Position numbers and translations under genes: made by a program. The notes below the pieces were generated by a model that was not told the DNA's origin, did no database searches, and worked only from the letters and a program-made list of their open reading frames with translations. Shown here piece after piece: positions 1 through 5,073 of a stretch of 5,073 nt of DNA (position 1 is the first letter of the stretch; each line of letters begins with the position of its first letter). Source of the DNA: Acidobacteriota bacterium (GTDB lineage: Bacteria > Acidobacteriota > Terriglobia > Terriglobales > Acidobacteriaceae); NCBI GenBank assembly GCA_021781255.1, contig JAJXXG010000550.1:1-5073 (forward strand), given 5' to 3'.

Positions 1-1934
1 CCGCGGCAAAGGCATTCGGTGTGCCCGCGGCCTACGCGAGCGTTGAAGAGTTGCTGGCGATCAGGCCCGACGCCGTTCACATCCTCACTCCGCCCGCGGC
101 CCATGCCTCCGTCGCCATCCAGGCTCTGCAAGCCGGAGCGCACGTGCTGGTGGAAAAGCCCATGGCCGAGACGCCGGAGCAGTGCGAACGGATGATCGCA
201 GCCGCCACAGAAAGCGGCCGCAAACTCTGCGTCGTCCACTCGGCCAGACTCGATCCCATCGTGCTGCGCGGAGTGGAACTGGTACGCGCCGGGCGCATCG
301 GGCGCGTACTTTCTCTGGACTTTCATCGCGCCTCCGACTACGCGCCCTGGCCCGGCGGAGGAAAGCTGCCGCCGCACTACCGCAAAGGCTCCTATCCGTT
401 TCAGGATCTCGGTGTGCATGGCATGGCAATCGCCGAGGCGTTTCTGGGACCGGTGCGTTCCGCGGAGATTGCGTTTCGCTCGGTCGGCCTCGATCCCAAT
501 CTTGTCTTCGACGAGTGGACGGCGACCGCGGAGTGCGAGCGCGGCCCGGCCCGTCTTTATCTCTCCTGGAATGTCCGCCCGGTCCGCAGCCAGATTATTG
601 TGCACGGCACGCGGGGCGTAATGCAGATCGACTGCCTGCTGCAAACCTGCTACGTCACCAATCTGCTTCCGGGCCCCAAGTTTGCTTCTCCTGTAATCTG
701 TGCGGTCCGCAACGGCGCGGCAGCTACGGTTCAGGTGCCGCTCAACGTTCTGCGTTTTCTTACCAAGCGGCTTCCTGGCGCGCCTGGAATTCACGTCAAT
801 GTGCGCGAGTTCTATGCCGCGATCGAGAAGAACGCGCCCATGCCGGTCACTGCGGAAGAGGGTATGCGCCTGGTCCAAGTGATGTCCGCCGCATGTACTG
901 AGGCCGACCGCCGGCGCGATCTTCTGCGGCAGGCGCAATTGCAGCCACGTCCGCCTGCTGAGTTTCTCGTCACCGGCGCGGGCGGGTTTCTTGGCGGGGC
1001 GCTCCTGCGCAGGCTGGTCGAGCAAGGTGCAAGCGTGCGCGCGGGTGTGCACCGGACTCCGGCCGCTCCGATCCCGGGAGTCGATTACGTTGCCGGCGAT
1101 CTGGGCGATCCCGAGTATGTCGATACCCTCGTCTCGGGCGTTACGACAGTCTTTCACGTTGGCGCGGCTATGAAAGGCAGTGCCGCGGACTTTCAGCGGG
1201 GCACGGTCGTGGGAACCGGAAACATCATCGAAGCGTGCCTCAAATCCGGCGTCCGCCGCCTGGTCCACGTCAGTTCCATCAGCGTTCTCGACCACGCGGG
1301 AAATCACTCCGGCCCGGTCAATGAAAACTGGCCCCTCGAGCCGCATCCGGAGTTGCGCGGCGCCTACACGCAGACCAAGCTGCAAGCGGAGCAGTTGGTG
1401 CTTGCGGCAGCCAAGGAACGAGGCCTTTCGGCCTGTGTCATCCGGCCCGGCGTCATCTTTGGCCCTGAGGCTAAACCCACCAGTCCGGCCGGCAGCTTTG
1501 CCATGTTTGGCCGCTGGATCGTCGCCGGCAGCGGTTCCTGTTTGCTCCCTCTGGTCTATGTGGACGACGTGGTCGATGCCCTGCTGCAGGCCGCTTCGTC
1601 CCCTGACTGCGGTGACAGACCGATCGTTCTTGTAGATCCTGCCGCGGTCACACAACGTGATTTCATTCGCCAGGTCGAAGGTGCCGGACTCAAGGTAAAA
1701 GCGAACTACGTGCCCGTTCCTATCCTCATGACGGCTGCAGTCGGCATCGAGATTCTGGGAAAACTGCTCAAACGCGGTGTTCCTCTGTCCAGATATCGCA
1801 TACGTTCTCTGCGGCCGCTGAGCGGTTTCGATCAGTCGGCAGCCCGCGATCGCCTCCAGTGGCAACCACGCGTGGGAGCCGTCGAGGGTCTCAAACGTTC
1901 GGCCGCGCAGTGGACAAGCCAGGCTTCATCCTAA
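1..1934 (+). CDS. Gfo/Idh/MocA oxidoreductase fused to an NAD(P)-dependent epimerase/dehydratase (5' partial)
   Basis: The reading frame is open at the left edge (first full codon at base 3), so the true start lies upstream. The GTG at 21 is internal, because the residues before it (AAKAFG) continue the family alignment. About 40-50 N-terminal residues, including the GxGxxG nucleotide loop of the first Rossmann fold, are missing. Counting from the GTG, the Gfo/Idh/MocA domain spans about residues 1-297, with the family EKP motif at 45-47 (K46 the likely catalytic lysine), a DxGxH motif at 129-133 and a GTRG segment typical of the C-terminal sheet. A short basic linker (about 298-314) leads to an extended SDR domain: TGAGGFLG cofactor loop at 318-325, VSS at 417-419 and YxxxK at 449-453 (Tyr and Lys catalytic). 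Both domains are soluble and use NAD(P). In polysaccharide loci such enzymes oxidise, dehydrate or epimerise nucleotide sugars, but the substrate cannot be read here. The glycosyltransferase follows after 28 bases. Domain calls are firm; exact reactions are inference. Confidence 0.9.
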   Translation, partial: AAKAFGVPAAYASVEELLAIRPDAVHILTPPAAHASVAIQALQAGAHVLVEKPMAETPEQCERMIAAATESGRKLCVVHSARLDPIVLRGVELVRAGRIGRVLSLDFHRASDYAPWPGGGKLPPHYRKGSYPFQDLGVHGMAIAEAFLGPVRSAEIAFRSVGLDPNLVFDEWTATAECERGPARLYLSWNVRPVRSQIIVHGTRGVMQIDCLLQTCYVTNLLPGPKFASPVICAVRNGAAATVQVPLNVLRFLTKRLPGAPGIHVNVREFYAAIEKNAPMPVTAEEGMRLVQVMSAACTEADRRRDLLRQAQLQPRPPAEFLVTGAGGFLGGALLRRLVEQGASVRAGVHRTPAAPIPGVDYVAGDLGDPEYVDTLVSGVTTVFHVGAAMKGSAADFQRGTVVGTGNIIEACLKSGVRRLVHVSSISVLDHAGNHSGPVNENWPLEPHPELRGAYTQTKLQAEQLVLAAAKERGLSACVIRPGVIFGPEAKPTSPAGSFAMFGRWIVAGSGSCLLPLVYVDDVVDALLQAASSPDCGDRPIVLVDPAAVTQRDFIRQVEGAGLKVKANYVPVPILMTAAVGIEILGKLLKRGVPLSRYRIRSLRPLSGFDQSAARDRLQWQPRVGAVEGLKRSAAQWTSQASS

Positions 1935-1949
1935 AAGGCGGGATGAGGC

Positions 1950-1955
1950 AAGGAG
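1950..1955 (+). promoter_or_regulatory. Ribosome binding site for the glycosyltransferase (supports TTG start)
   Basis: AAGGAG lies 7 bases before the TTG at 1963. The nearby ATG at 1943 is in another frame. The protein read from the TTG begins MLKIAVVTRYFP, exactly where family-4 glycosyltransferases begin with their first beta strand, so the site decides the start. Confidence 0.75.
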
Positions 1956-1962
1956 ACCGTCT

Positions 1963-3129
1963 TTGCTCAAGATTGCCGTCGTCACGCGGTATTTTCCAAG
2001 CTCGGGCGAGCCCGCGCAGGGCCGCTCGCTCTACGAGACACTGCGCATCGTCTCGCGCCGTGCCGATGTTCGGGTCTTCTATCCCAACGCCGCCTATCCC
2101 AGGATTTTTCAGCCTCGCAGCCGAACCTATAGCCAGTTGGACCCCGGTTTTCGGCCGCCGGAGGTGAATGTAAGTTACTTCAGCTATCCTGCGCTGCCGC
2201 TGATTTCAAGACCATTGAACGGCTGGATGGCTGCACGTACACTTTTGCCTCATGTGCGTGCCTTCGGCCCCGATCTGGTCTTTGGCTGCTTCCTTTATCC
2301 GGAGGGTTTTGCGGCGCTCAAGATTGCGCGGTCGCTGGGCGTGCCCGCCGCAACAATGAGCATTGGCTCCGATCTGAATCGGATCGGGGACCGGATCACG
2401 TTGCGCCATACGCGGACCGTATTGCGCCAGTCAGACGGCCTGGTAACAGTCTGCGAAGATCTGCGCCGAACGGCTGTGGCCCTTGGCGCTCCTGCCGGCA
2501 AAAGCAGGGCAATTCTCAACGGCTGCGATCTGCGCGTTTTTCATCCCGCGGACCGCGCCCAGGCACGGGAACGGCTGGGCATCGACCCGAATTTCGAGGT
2601 AGTCGTCTACGTCGGGCGTATGGATCTGAAAAAAGGCCTTCGCGAACTGGTACAGGCGGCCGCGGAACTGCACCACCGGCGGCCGCGCCTGCACTGTTAT
2701 CTCGTGGGTCGCGGTCCCGACCGCCCGGCTGTTGAAGAGACAATCCGAAACTGCGAAGCCGGAAGCTGCGTCCATCTCATTCCCGGATGCGCTTTCGACG
2801 AGGTCGCAGCCTGGATGACCGCGGCCGATGTCTTCACCCTTCCCAGCTACATGGAAGGCTGTCCCAATGTGGTTCTTGAAGCGCTGGCTTGTGGCCGGCC
2901 CGTCGTAGCCACCCGCGTCGGGGGTATTCCCGAGATCGTCAGCGAAGCGTGCGGGAGCCTTGTTCCGCCGCAGGATTCAGCTTCTCTGGCGCAGTCGCTG
3001 GGCGCAGTTCTCGATCGCCCCTGGAACGCCACCGATCTCTCCGCACACAACAGCCGCAGCTGGGATGCTCCAGCATCGGAACTGATGCAGGTCTTCGAAT
3101 CGCTGGCCGGAGATCGCGCCACAGAATGA
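1963..3129 (+). CDS. Glycosyltransferase family 4 (GT-B fold, TuaC-like)
   Basis: A 388-residue protein of normal length for a retaining GT4 enzyme, which transfers a sugar from a nucleotide-sugar donor to a lipid-linked or growing glycan at the cytoplasmic face of the membrane. The N-terminal half (about 1-195) is the acceptor-binding Rossmann-like domain, beginning with KIAVVTRYFP and carrying a short YPEG/GSD-type segment like that of TuaC-like enzymes. The C-terminal half (about 205-380) is the donor-binding domain, with GRMDLKKG at 218-225 (R219 and K224 probably bind the donor phosphates) and the EX7E motif E298-x7-E306, followed by the LEALACGRPVVAT and VGGIPEIV segments. No signal peptide or membrane span is visible. 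The start is a TTG behind a strong ribosome binding site. It follows the fused oxidoreductase/epimerase gene by 28 bases and is probably co-transcribed with it. Donor and acceptor cannot be predicted; the TuaC likeness is from memory of the family and is tentative. Confidence 0.93.
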   Translation: MLKIAVVTRYFPSSGEPAQGRSLYETLRIVSRRADVRVFYPNAAYPRIFQPRSRTYSQLDPGFRPPEVNVSYFSYPALPLISRPLNGWMAARTLLPHVRAFGPDLVFGCFLYPEGFAALKIARSLGVPAATMSIGSDLNRIGDRITLRHTRTVLRQSDGLVTVCEDLRRTAVALGAPAGKSRAILNGCDLRVFHPADRAQARERLGIDPNFEVVVYVGRMDLKKGLRELVQAAAELHHRRPRLHCYLVGRGPDRPAVEETIRNCEAGSCVHLIPGCAFDEVAAWMTAADVFTLPSYMEGCPNVVLEALACGRPVVATRVGGIPEIVSEACGSLVPPQDSASLAQSLGAVLDRPWNATDLSAHNSRSWDAPASELMQVFESLAGDRATE

Positions 3130-3195
3130 TCCGCGCACTGACCGGGATCGGCAGGCTTCATGGCGATTCACCGCATGGCCCGCGGTCCGGCAACG
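3130..3195. other. Short convergent intergenic gap
   Basis: Sixty-six bases between two stop codons facing each other. It contains a weak GC-rich inverted repeat (ACCGC-N7-GCGGT, 3170-3186) but no U-tract on either side, so no intrinsic terminator can be claimed. Transcription from the two sides may overlap or stop by Rho. Confidence 0.4.
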
Positions 3196-4329
3196 CTAGT
3201 GAACGTGGGCGCTCGCCTTGGACTTAGCGGCGATGTCAGTCACTTCCGGCATCGGATCGACCAGCTCATTGGAACGATTGAGATACGGTTGAGCGGGCAA
3301 ATGCTTTGTCATCTGGCCCTTCCCATCCGCGGAGCCGATTTGAAAATCCTGCAGCTTGTAGAGCAACGACCGATAGCTGATCTTGAGCCACTTTGCTGTC
3401 TTTGAGCGATTCCAGCCGTTTGCCTGGAGGACGCGCAGGATAATCTCCCTTTCCAGATCCTGCGTGGCCGCCCGCGTGATTTCTTTGAGCGATACCGGCG
3501 CTGCCAGATCAATCTCCGTCGTCAGGCGCGCGTGTGCCGAAGGAGCCATCTCCGCAATCAGGGAGTCCTCGCTGCCGATCAGCACATAATTGCGAACCAT
3601 GTTCTCCAACTGCCGGATGTTCCCCGGCCAGTGGTAGCGCTCCATGACGCGCATCATCTCGCGGGAGAGCGGCTTGACGTTCTGACGCAAAGCCTTGGAG
3701 TGAACCTCGAAAAAGTAAGCCACCAGCATGGGCAAATCCCCCGCGCGCTGACGCAGGGCTGGCAGATCGATGGTGACGGCATTGATGCGGAAGAAGAAAT
3801 CCAGCCGAAAAGTGCCCTCATCCACCTGCAGGCGCAAGTCGCCGCGGGCCGCGGTTACCAGCCGGGTGTTCACCTGCCTGGAGTCCTGGGCGCCGACACG
3901 CATGAAGTAGCCGTCCTGCAAAAGCTGCAGCAGCTTGGCCTGAACCGAGATGTCCAGGCTCCCCACCTCGTCCAGAAAGAGCGTGCCCTCGTGCGCCAGC
4001 TCAACCCGGCCGCGTTTTGTGGTATGCGCGCCGGTAAATGCTCCCTTTTCATAGCCAAAGAGCTCAGACTCGATCAGCGGCAACGGAATCGCCGGGCAGG
4101 TCACCTTCACGAATGGACAGTTCGCGCGCAACGAGCGGACGTGGAGCATCTTGGCCATGATCTCCTTGCCCGTGCCGCTCTCTCCTTGAATCAGGACGGG
4201 GACATCCGTACCGGCTACGCGCTCCAGTTTTTCGCGGGCAACCACCATCTTTGCCGATCGCCCGAAAAACACTTCATCCGGTGGTAATTCGCGGGGATCG
4301 ATGGTTTCGTTTGCGGATGCCACAGGCAT
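3196..4329 (-). CDS. Sigma-54-dependent transcriptional activator (AAA+ enhancer-binding protein, Fis-type HTH, no receiver)
   Basis: A 377-residue bacterial enhancer-binding protein that would use ATP hydrolysis to open sigma-54 RNA polymerase promoters. Only about 20 residues precede the AAA+ domain (FFGRS at 21-25), so there is no receiver, PAS or GAF domain, as in PspF-type proteins. Visible motifs: Walker A GESGTGKE (49-56), the sigma-54-contacting GAFTGA loop intact (96-101), Walker B LFLDEV (117-122), the arginine-finger region FRLDFFFRIN (174-183) and sensor II WPGNIRQLEN (234-243). A Fis-type helix-turn-helix lies at about 293-330 (GWNRSKTAKWL, then SYRSLLYKL). The sensor I position usually reading ATN reads AAR (160-162), which is unusual. 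A 46-residue tail after the HTH shows no known domain. ATG start at 4329 is preceded by GGAG (10-base spacing). A -24/-12 promoter lies upstream, suggesting sigma-54-dependent expression, possibly autoregulation. It converges on the glycosyltransferase gene and diverges from a receiver-like gene. The class is certain; its targets (perhaps the polysaccharide genes) are inferred from location. Confidence 0.95.
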   Translation of the reverse strand: MPVASANETIDPRELPPDEVFFGRSAKMVVAREKLERVAGTDVPVLIQGESGTGKEIMAKMLHVRSLRANCPFVKVTCPAIPLPLIESELFGYEKGAFTGAHTTKRGRVELAHEGTLFLDEVGSLDISVQAKLLQLLQDGYFMRVGAQDSRQVNTRLVTAARGDLRLQVDEGTFRLDFFFRINAVTIDLPALRQRAGDLPMLVAYFFEVHSKALRQNVKPLSREMMRVMERYHWPGNIRQLENMVRNYVLIGSEDSLIAEMAPSAHARLTTEIDLAAPVSLKEITRAATQDLEREIILRVLQANGWNRSKTAKWLKISYRSLLYKLQDFQIGSADGKGQMTKHLPAQPYLNRSNELVDPMPEVTDIAAKSKASAHVH

Positions 4330-4339
4330 TAAATTCGAG

Positions 4340-4343
4340 CTCC
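4340..4343 (-). promoter_or_regulatory. Ribosome binding site of the sigma-54 activator
   Basis: On the minus strand GGAG stands 10 bases before the ATG at 4329. The spacing is slightly long but acceptable, and no better start is nearby; the AAA+ domain starts soon after, so the short N-terminus is real or nearly so. Confidence 0.5.
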
Positions 4344-4381
4344 ATTGAGGAAGTTGAAACAGGGAGGGCGACTATAGACTA

Positions 4382-4396
4382 GCAATTTTAATGCCG
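4382..4396 (-). promoter_or_regulatory. Putative sigma-54 (-24/-12) promoter of the activator gene
   Basis: The minus strand reads CGGCAT-TAAAA-TTGC followed by T. Against the consensus TGGCAC-N5-TTGC it keeps the essential GG and GC dinucleotides at the required 10-base spacing, all four bases of GGCA and the whole TTGC; the two mismatches are at the ends of the -24 box. The predicted transcript start is near 4370, giving a leader of about 41 bases before the ATG at 4329. Location, direction and the fact that the gene itself encodes a sigma-54 activator all support it; it has only been matched by eye. Confidence 0.65.
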
Positions 4397-4434
4397 AACC
4401 AGGCCTGATTGCCTTCACGCTCTTAATCACGTTA

Positions 4435-4541
4435 AAGTAATCAAGTATTTCTATGGAAGTAACTAATATTGTGTACTTTCGAACCATAAATGGATTTTGT
4501 CGGCTTCCGGAGGGCAGTTTTGGTAAGGGTAACTATTACTT
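4435..4541. promoter_or_regulatory. Cluster of AAGTA elements, candidate activator-binding sites
   Basis: AAGTA occurs on the plus strand at 4435-4439, 4443-4447 and 4457-4461, and on the minus strand at 4474-4478 and 4537-4541. The third and fourth form a dyad, AAGTA-N12-TACTT (4457-4478); the last overlaps the small dyad GTAA-CTA-TTAC (4529-4539). Measured from the predicted sigma-54 transcript start these lie about 65 to 170 bases upstream, the usual range for enhancer sites. That they bind a regulator is inference; the AT-rich background raises the chance of coincidence. Confidence 0.3.
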
Positions 4542-4563
4542 TCCTCATCTTTTTATGAAAAAG

Positions 4564-4573
4564 ATTGCGCAAT
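4564..4573. repeat. Perfect 10-base palindrome
   Basis: ATTGCGCAAT reads the same on both strands. It sits between the AAGTA cluster and the hairpin segment and shares its half (ATTGC) with ATTGCC elements at 4408, 4584 and 4651. It may be a dimer-binding operator, but no known regulator can be named. Confidence 0.35.
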
Positions 4574-4672
4574 AAGTGAACAAATTGCCACATTCGATGG
4601 TACGATTTTTTCACCCCCAAGTGCCCAATCTCTCCGTAATTTCCGGGGAGATTGCCTGGAAGGTCAAGATCG

Positions 4673-4702
4673 GCAGGGGAAAAGATTTTCCTTTTTTCCT
4701 GC
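4673..4702 (+). repeat. Inverted repeat able to form an 11-bp hairpin
   Basis: GCAGGGGAAAA (4673-4683) can pair with TTTTTTCCTGC (4692-4702) around an 8-base loop, with nine Watson-Crick pairs and two G-U pairs. The same left arm can instead form a shorter hairpin, GGAAA with TTTCC (4678-4691), so two exclusive folds exist. It is about 108 bases before the start codon of the rightward gene and could lie in its leader. No U-tract follows, so it is not a standard terminator. Confidence 0.4.
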
Positions 4703-4810
4703 AGTCGAACCCGATTTGTGGCTCCGGCCTGTCGCGCAACATGTGCATATCCGGGCTGGTAGCCATCGAGAAGGATTGGACTGGGCTTGGGTACAAAGTA
4801 GTCCACTCAG

Positions 4811-5073
4811 ATGACTATAAAAACACCAGCAGGAACTTCGCCTCAGATTGCCGCGTTGGGTCCAAACCCGATGCTCCTCGATTACGTGCACCGGATTCTC
4901 TCCGACCGATTCCAGGTCAATCTGTACGCGACGGCCACGGAATTCGCTGCTCGTCTGCAGGAACAGGGCAATACCGATCTGCTCCTGATGGATTGGCAAG
5001 GAGGAACGGGCAGCGGGCGAGAGGACTCGCTGATGCGGCTGGCGAACATCCGCGCTATGCAGCCGTCACTGCC
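4811..5073 (+). CDS. Receiver-like (response-regulator) protein, 3' partial
   Basis: An ATG at 4811 opens a frame that runs off the right edge; 87 residues are visible. An in-frame TAG at 4799-4801 rules out an upstream start, although no clear ribosome binding site is seen and internal starts (for example the codon for M21) remain possible. The pattern matches the first half of a CheY-like receiver: a beta strand (QIAALG), helix 1 (PMLLDYVHRILSD), beta 2 (FQVNLYA), helix 2 (EFAARLQEQG), then beta 3 DLLLMD with D61 at the phospho-acceptor position, and later LANIRAMQPSLP, which normally leads into beta 4. The acidic pair expected about 43 residues before D61 is replaced by GPN (17-19), and the usual MPG after the aspartate is absent. 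The output domain lies outside the window; a sigma-54 AAA+ module is possible but unseen. It is divergent from the receiver-less activator. The call rests on pattern and not on a search. Confidence 0.7.
   Translation, partial: MTIKTPAGTSPQIAALGPNPMLLDYVHRILSDRFQVNLYATATEFAARLQEQGNTDLLLMDWQGGTGSGREDSLMRLANIRAMQPSL

Larger units (their letters stand above)
4330..4810. other. 481-base AT-richer divergent intergenic regulatory region
   Basis: This stretch lies between the starts of two divergent regulatory genes and is visibly richer in A and T than the coding DNA around it. It holds one sigma-54-type promoter (minus strand), five AAGTA elements, a 10-base perfect palindrome, three ATTGCC elements and a hairpin-forming segment. 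No convincing sigma-70 or sigma-54 promoter for the rightward gene was found by eye, and no known riboswitch, tRNA or small RNA was recognised. A 121-codon open frame on the minus strand (4806-4441) has no recognisable domain and is judged to be chance. Confidence 0.6.

Noticed and set aside
21..23. GTG at 21 as the start of the first gene
   Set aside because: The residues encoded before it fit the Gfo/Idh/MocA alignment, and a start here would remove the cofactor-binding loop.
182..901. 239-codon open frame on the plus strand, shifted against the first gene
   Set aside because: Arginine- and alanine-rich shadow of the Gfo/Idh/MocA domain, with no family motif of its own.
3128..3149. GATCC-N12-GGATC inverted repeat at the end of the glycosyltransferase gene as a terminator
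   Set aside because: Only a 5-bp stem with a long loop and no following U-tract.
3170..3186. ACCGC-N7-GCGGT as a bidirectional terminator
   Set aside because: Short stem and no U-tract on either strand; kept only as a note in the gap entry.
3532..4287. 251-codon open frame on the plus strand
   Set aside because: It lies wholly opposite the sigma-54 activator gene, whose motifs are unmistakable; a GC-rich antisense shadow.
4502..4515. Second GG-N10-GC arrangement on the plus strand
   Set aside because: CGGCTT and GGGC retain too little of the -24/-12 consensus.
4773..4786. GG-N10-GC spacing upstream of the receiver-like gene as a sigma-54 promoter
   Set aside because: The boxes around the dinucleotides (AGGATT and GGGC) match the consensus poorly, and the leader would be very short.
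4441..4806. 121-codon open frame on the minus strand in the intergenic region
   Set aside because: No recognisable domain, no good ribosome binding site seen, mixed composition, and it overlaps the promoter-like and repeat elements; best explained as a chance frame.

Overview
The window looks like the edge of a surface-polysaccharide (EPS, capsule or O-antigen) gene cluster from a GC-rich Gram-negative-type bacterium, next to a sigma-54-linked regulatory locus. An acidobacterial (Terriglobia-like) origin fits the gene mix, the GC-rich coding style and the TTG start, but this is an inference from style and not proven by any marker gene in the window.

Left part (1-3129, + strand): two genes in the same direction, 28 bases apart, probably one operon. 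The first is open at the left edge. It encodes a two-domain fusion of a Gfo/Idh/MocA-type NAD(P) oxidoreductase and an extended short-chain dehydrogenase/epimerase (SDR), the kind of enzymes that modify nucleotide-activated sugars. The second is a family-4 glycosyltransferase (GT-B fold) with a TTG start behind a clear ribosome binding site. Together they would make or modify a sugar donor and transfer a sugar to a growing glycan.

Middle part (3196-4329, - strand): a convergent gene, separated from the glycosyltransferase by 66 bases, encodes a sigma-54 activator (AAA+ enhancer-binding protein with an intact GAFTGA loop and a Fis-type HTH) that has no N-terminal sensory or receiver domain. 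A good -24/-12 sigma-54 promoter lies about 50 bases upstream of its start codon, so its own transcription probably depends on sigma-54.

Right part (4330-5073): a 481-base AT-richer intergenic region separates this activator from a divergent gene that starts at 4811 and runs off the right edge. The 87 visible residues look like a receiver domain that keeps the phospho-acceptor aspartate but lacks the usual N-terminal acidic pair. The intergenic region holds the sigma-54 promoter, a cluster of AAGTA elements at enhancer-like distances, a perfect 10-base palindrome and an 11-bp hairpin. The most interesting reading is a regulatory pair, a receiver-less sigma-54 activator and a degenerate receiver protein, sharing a complex control region beside a polysaccharide cluster. 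No tRNA, rRNA, CRISPR array, insertion sequence or phage gene was seen.
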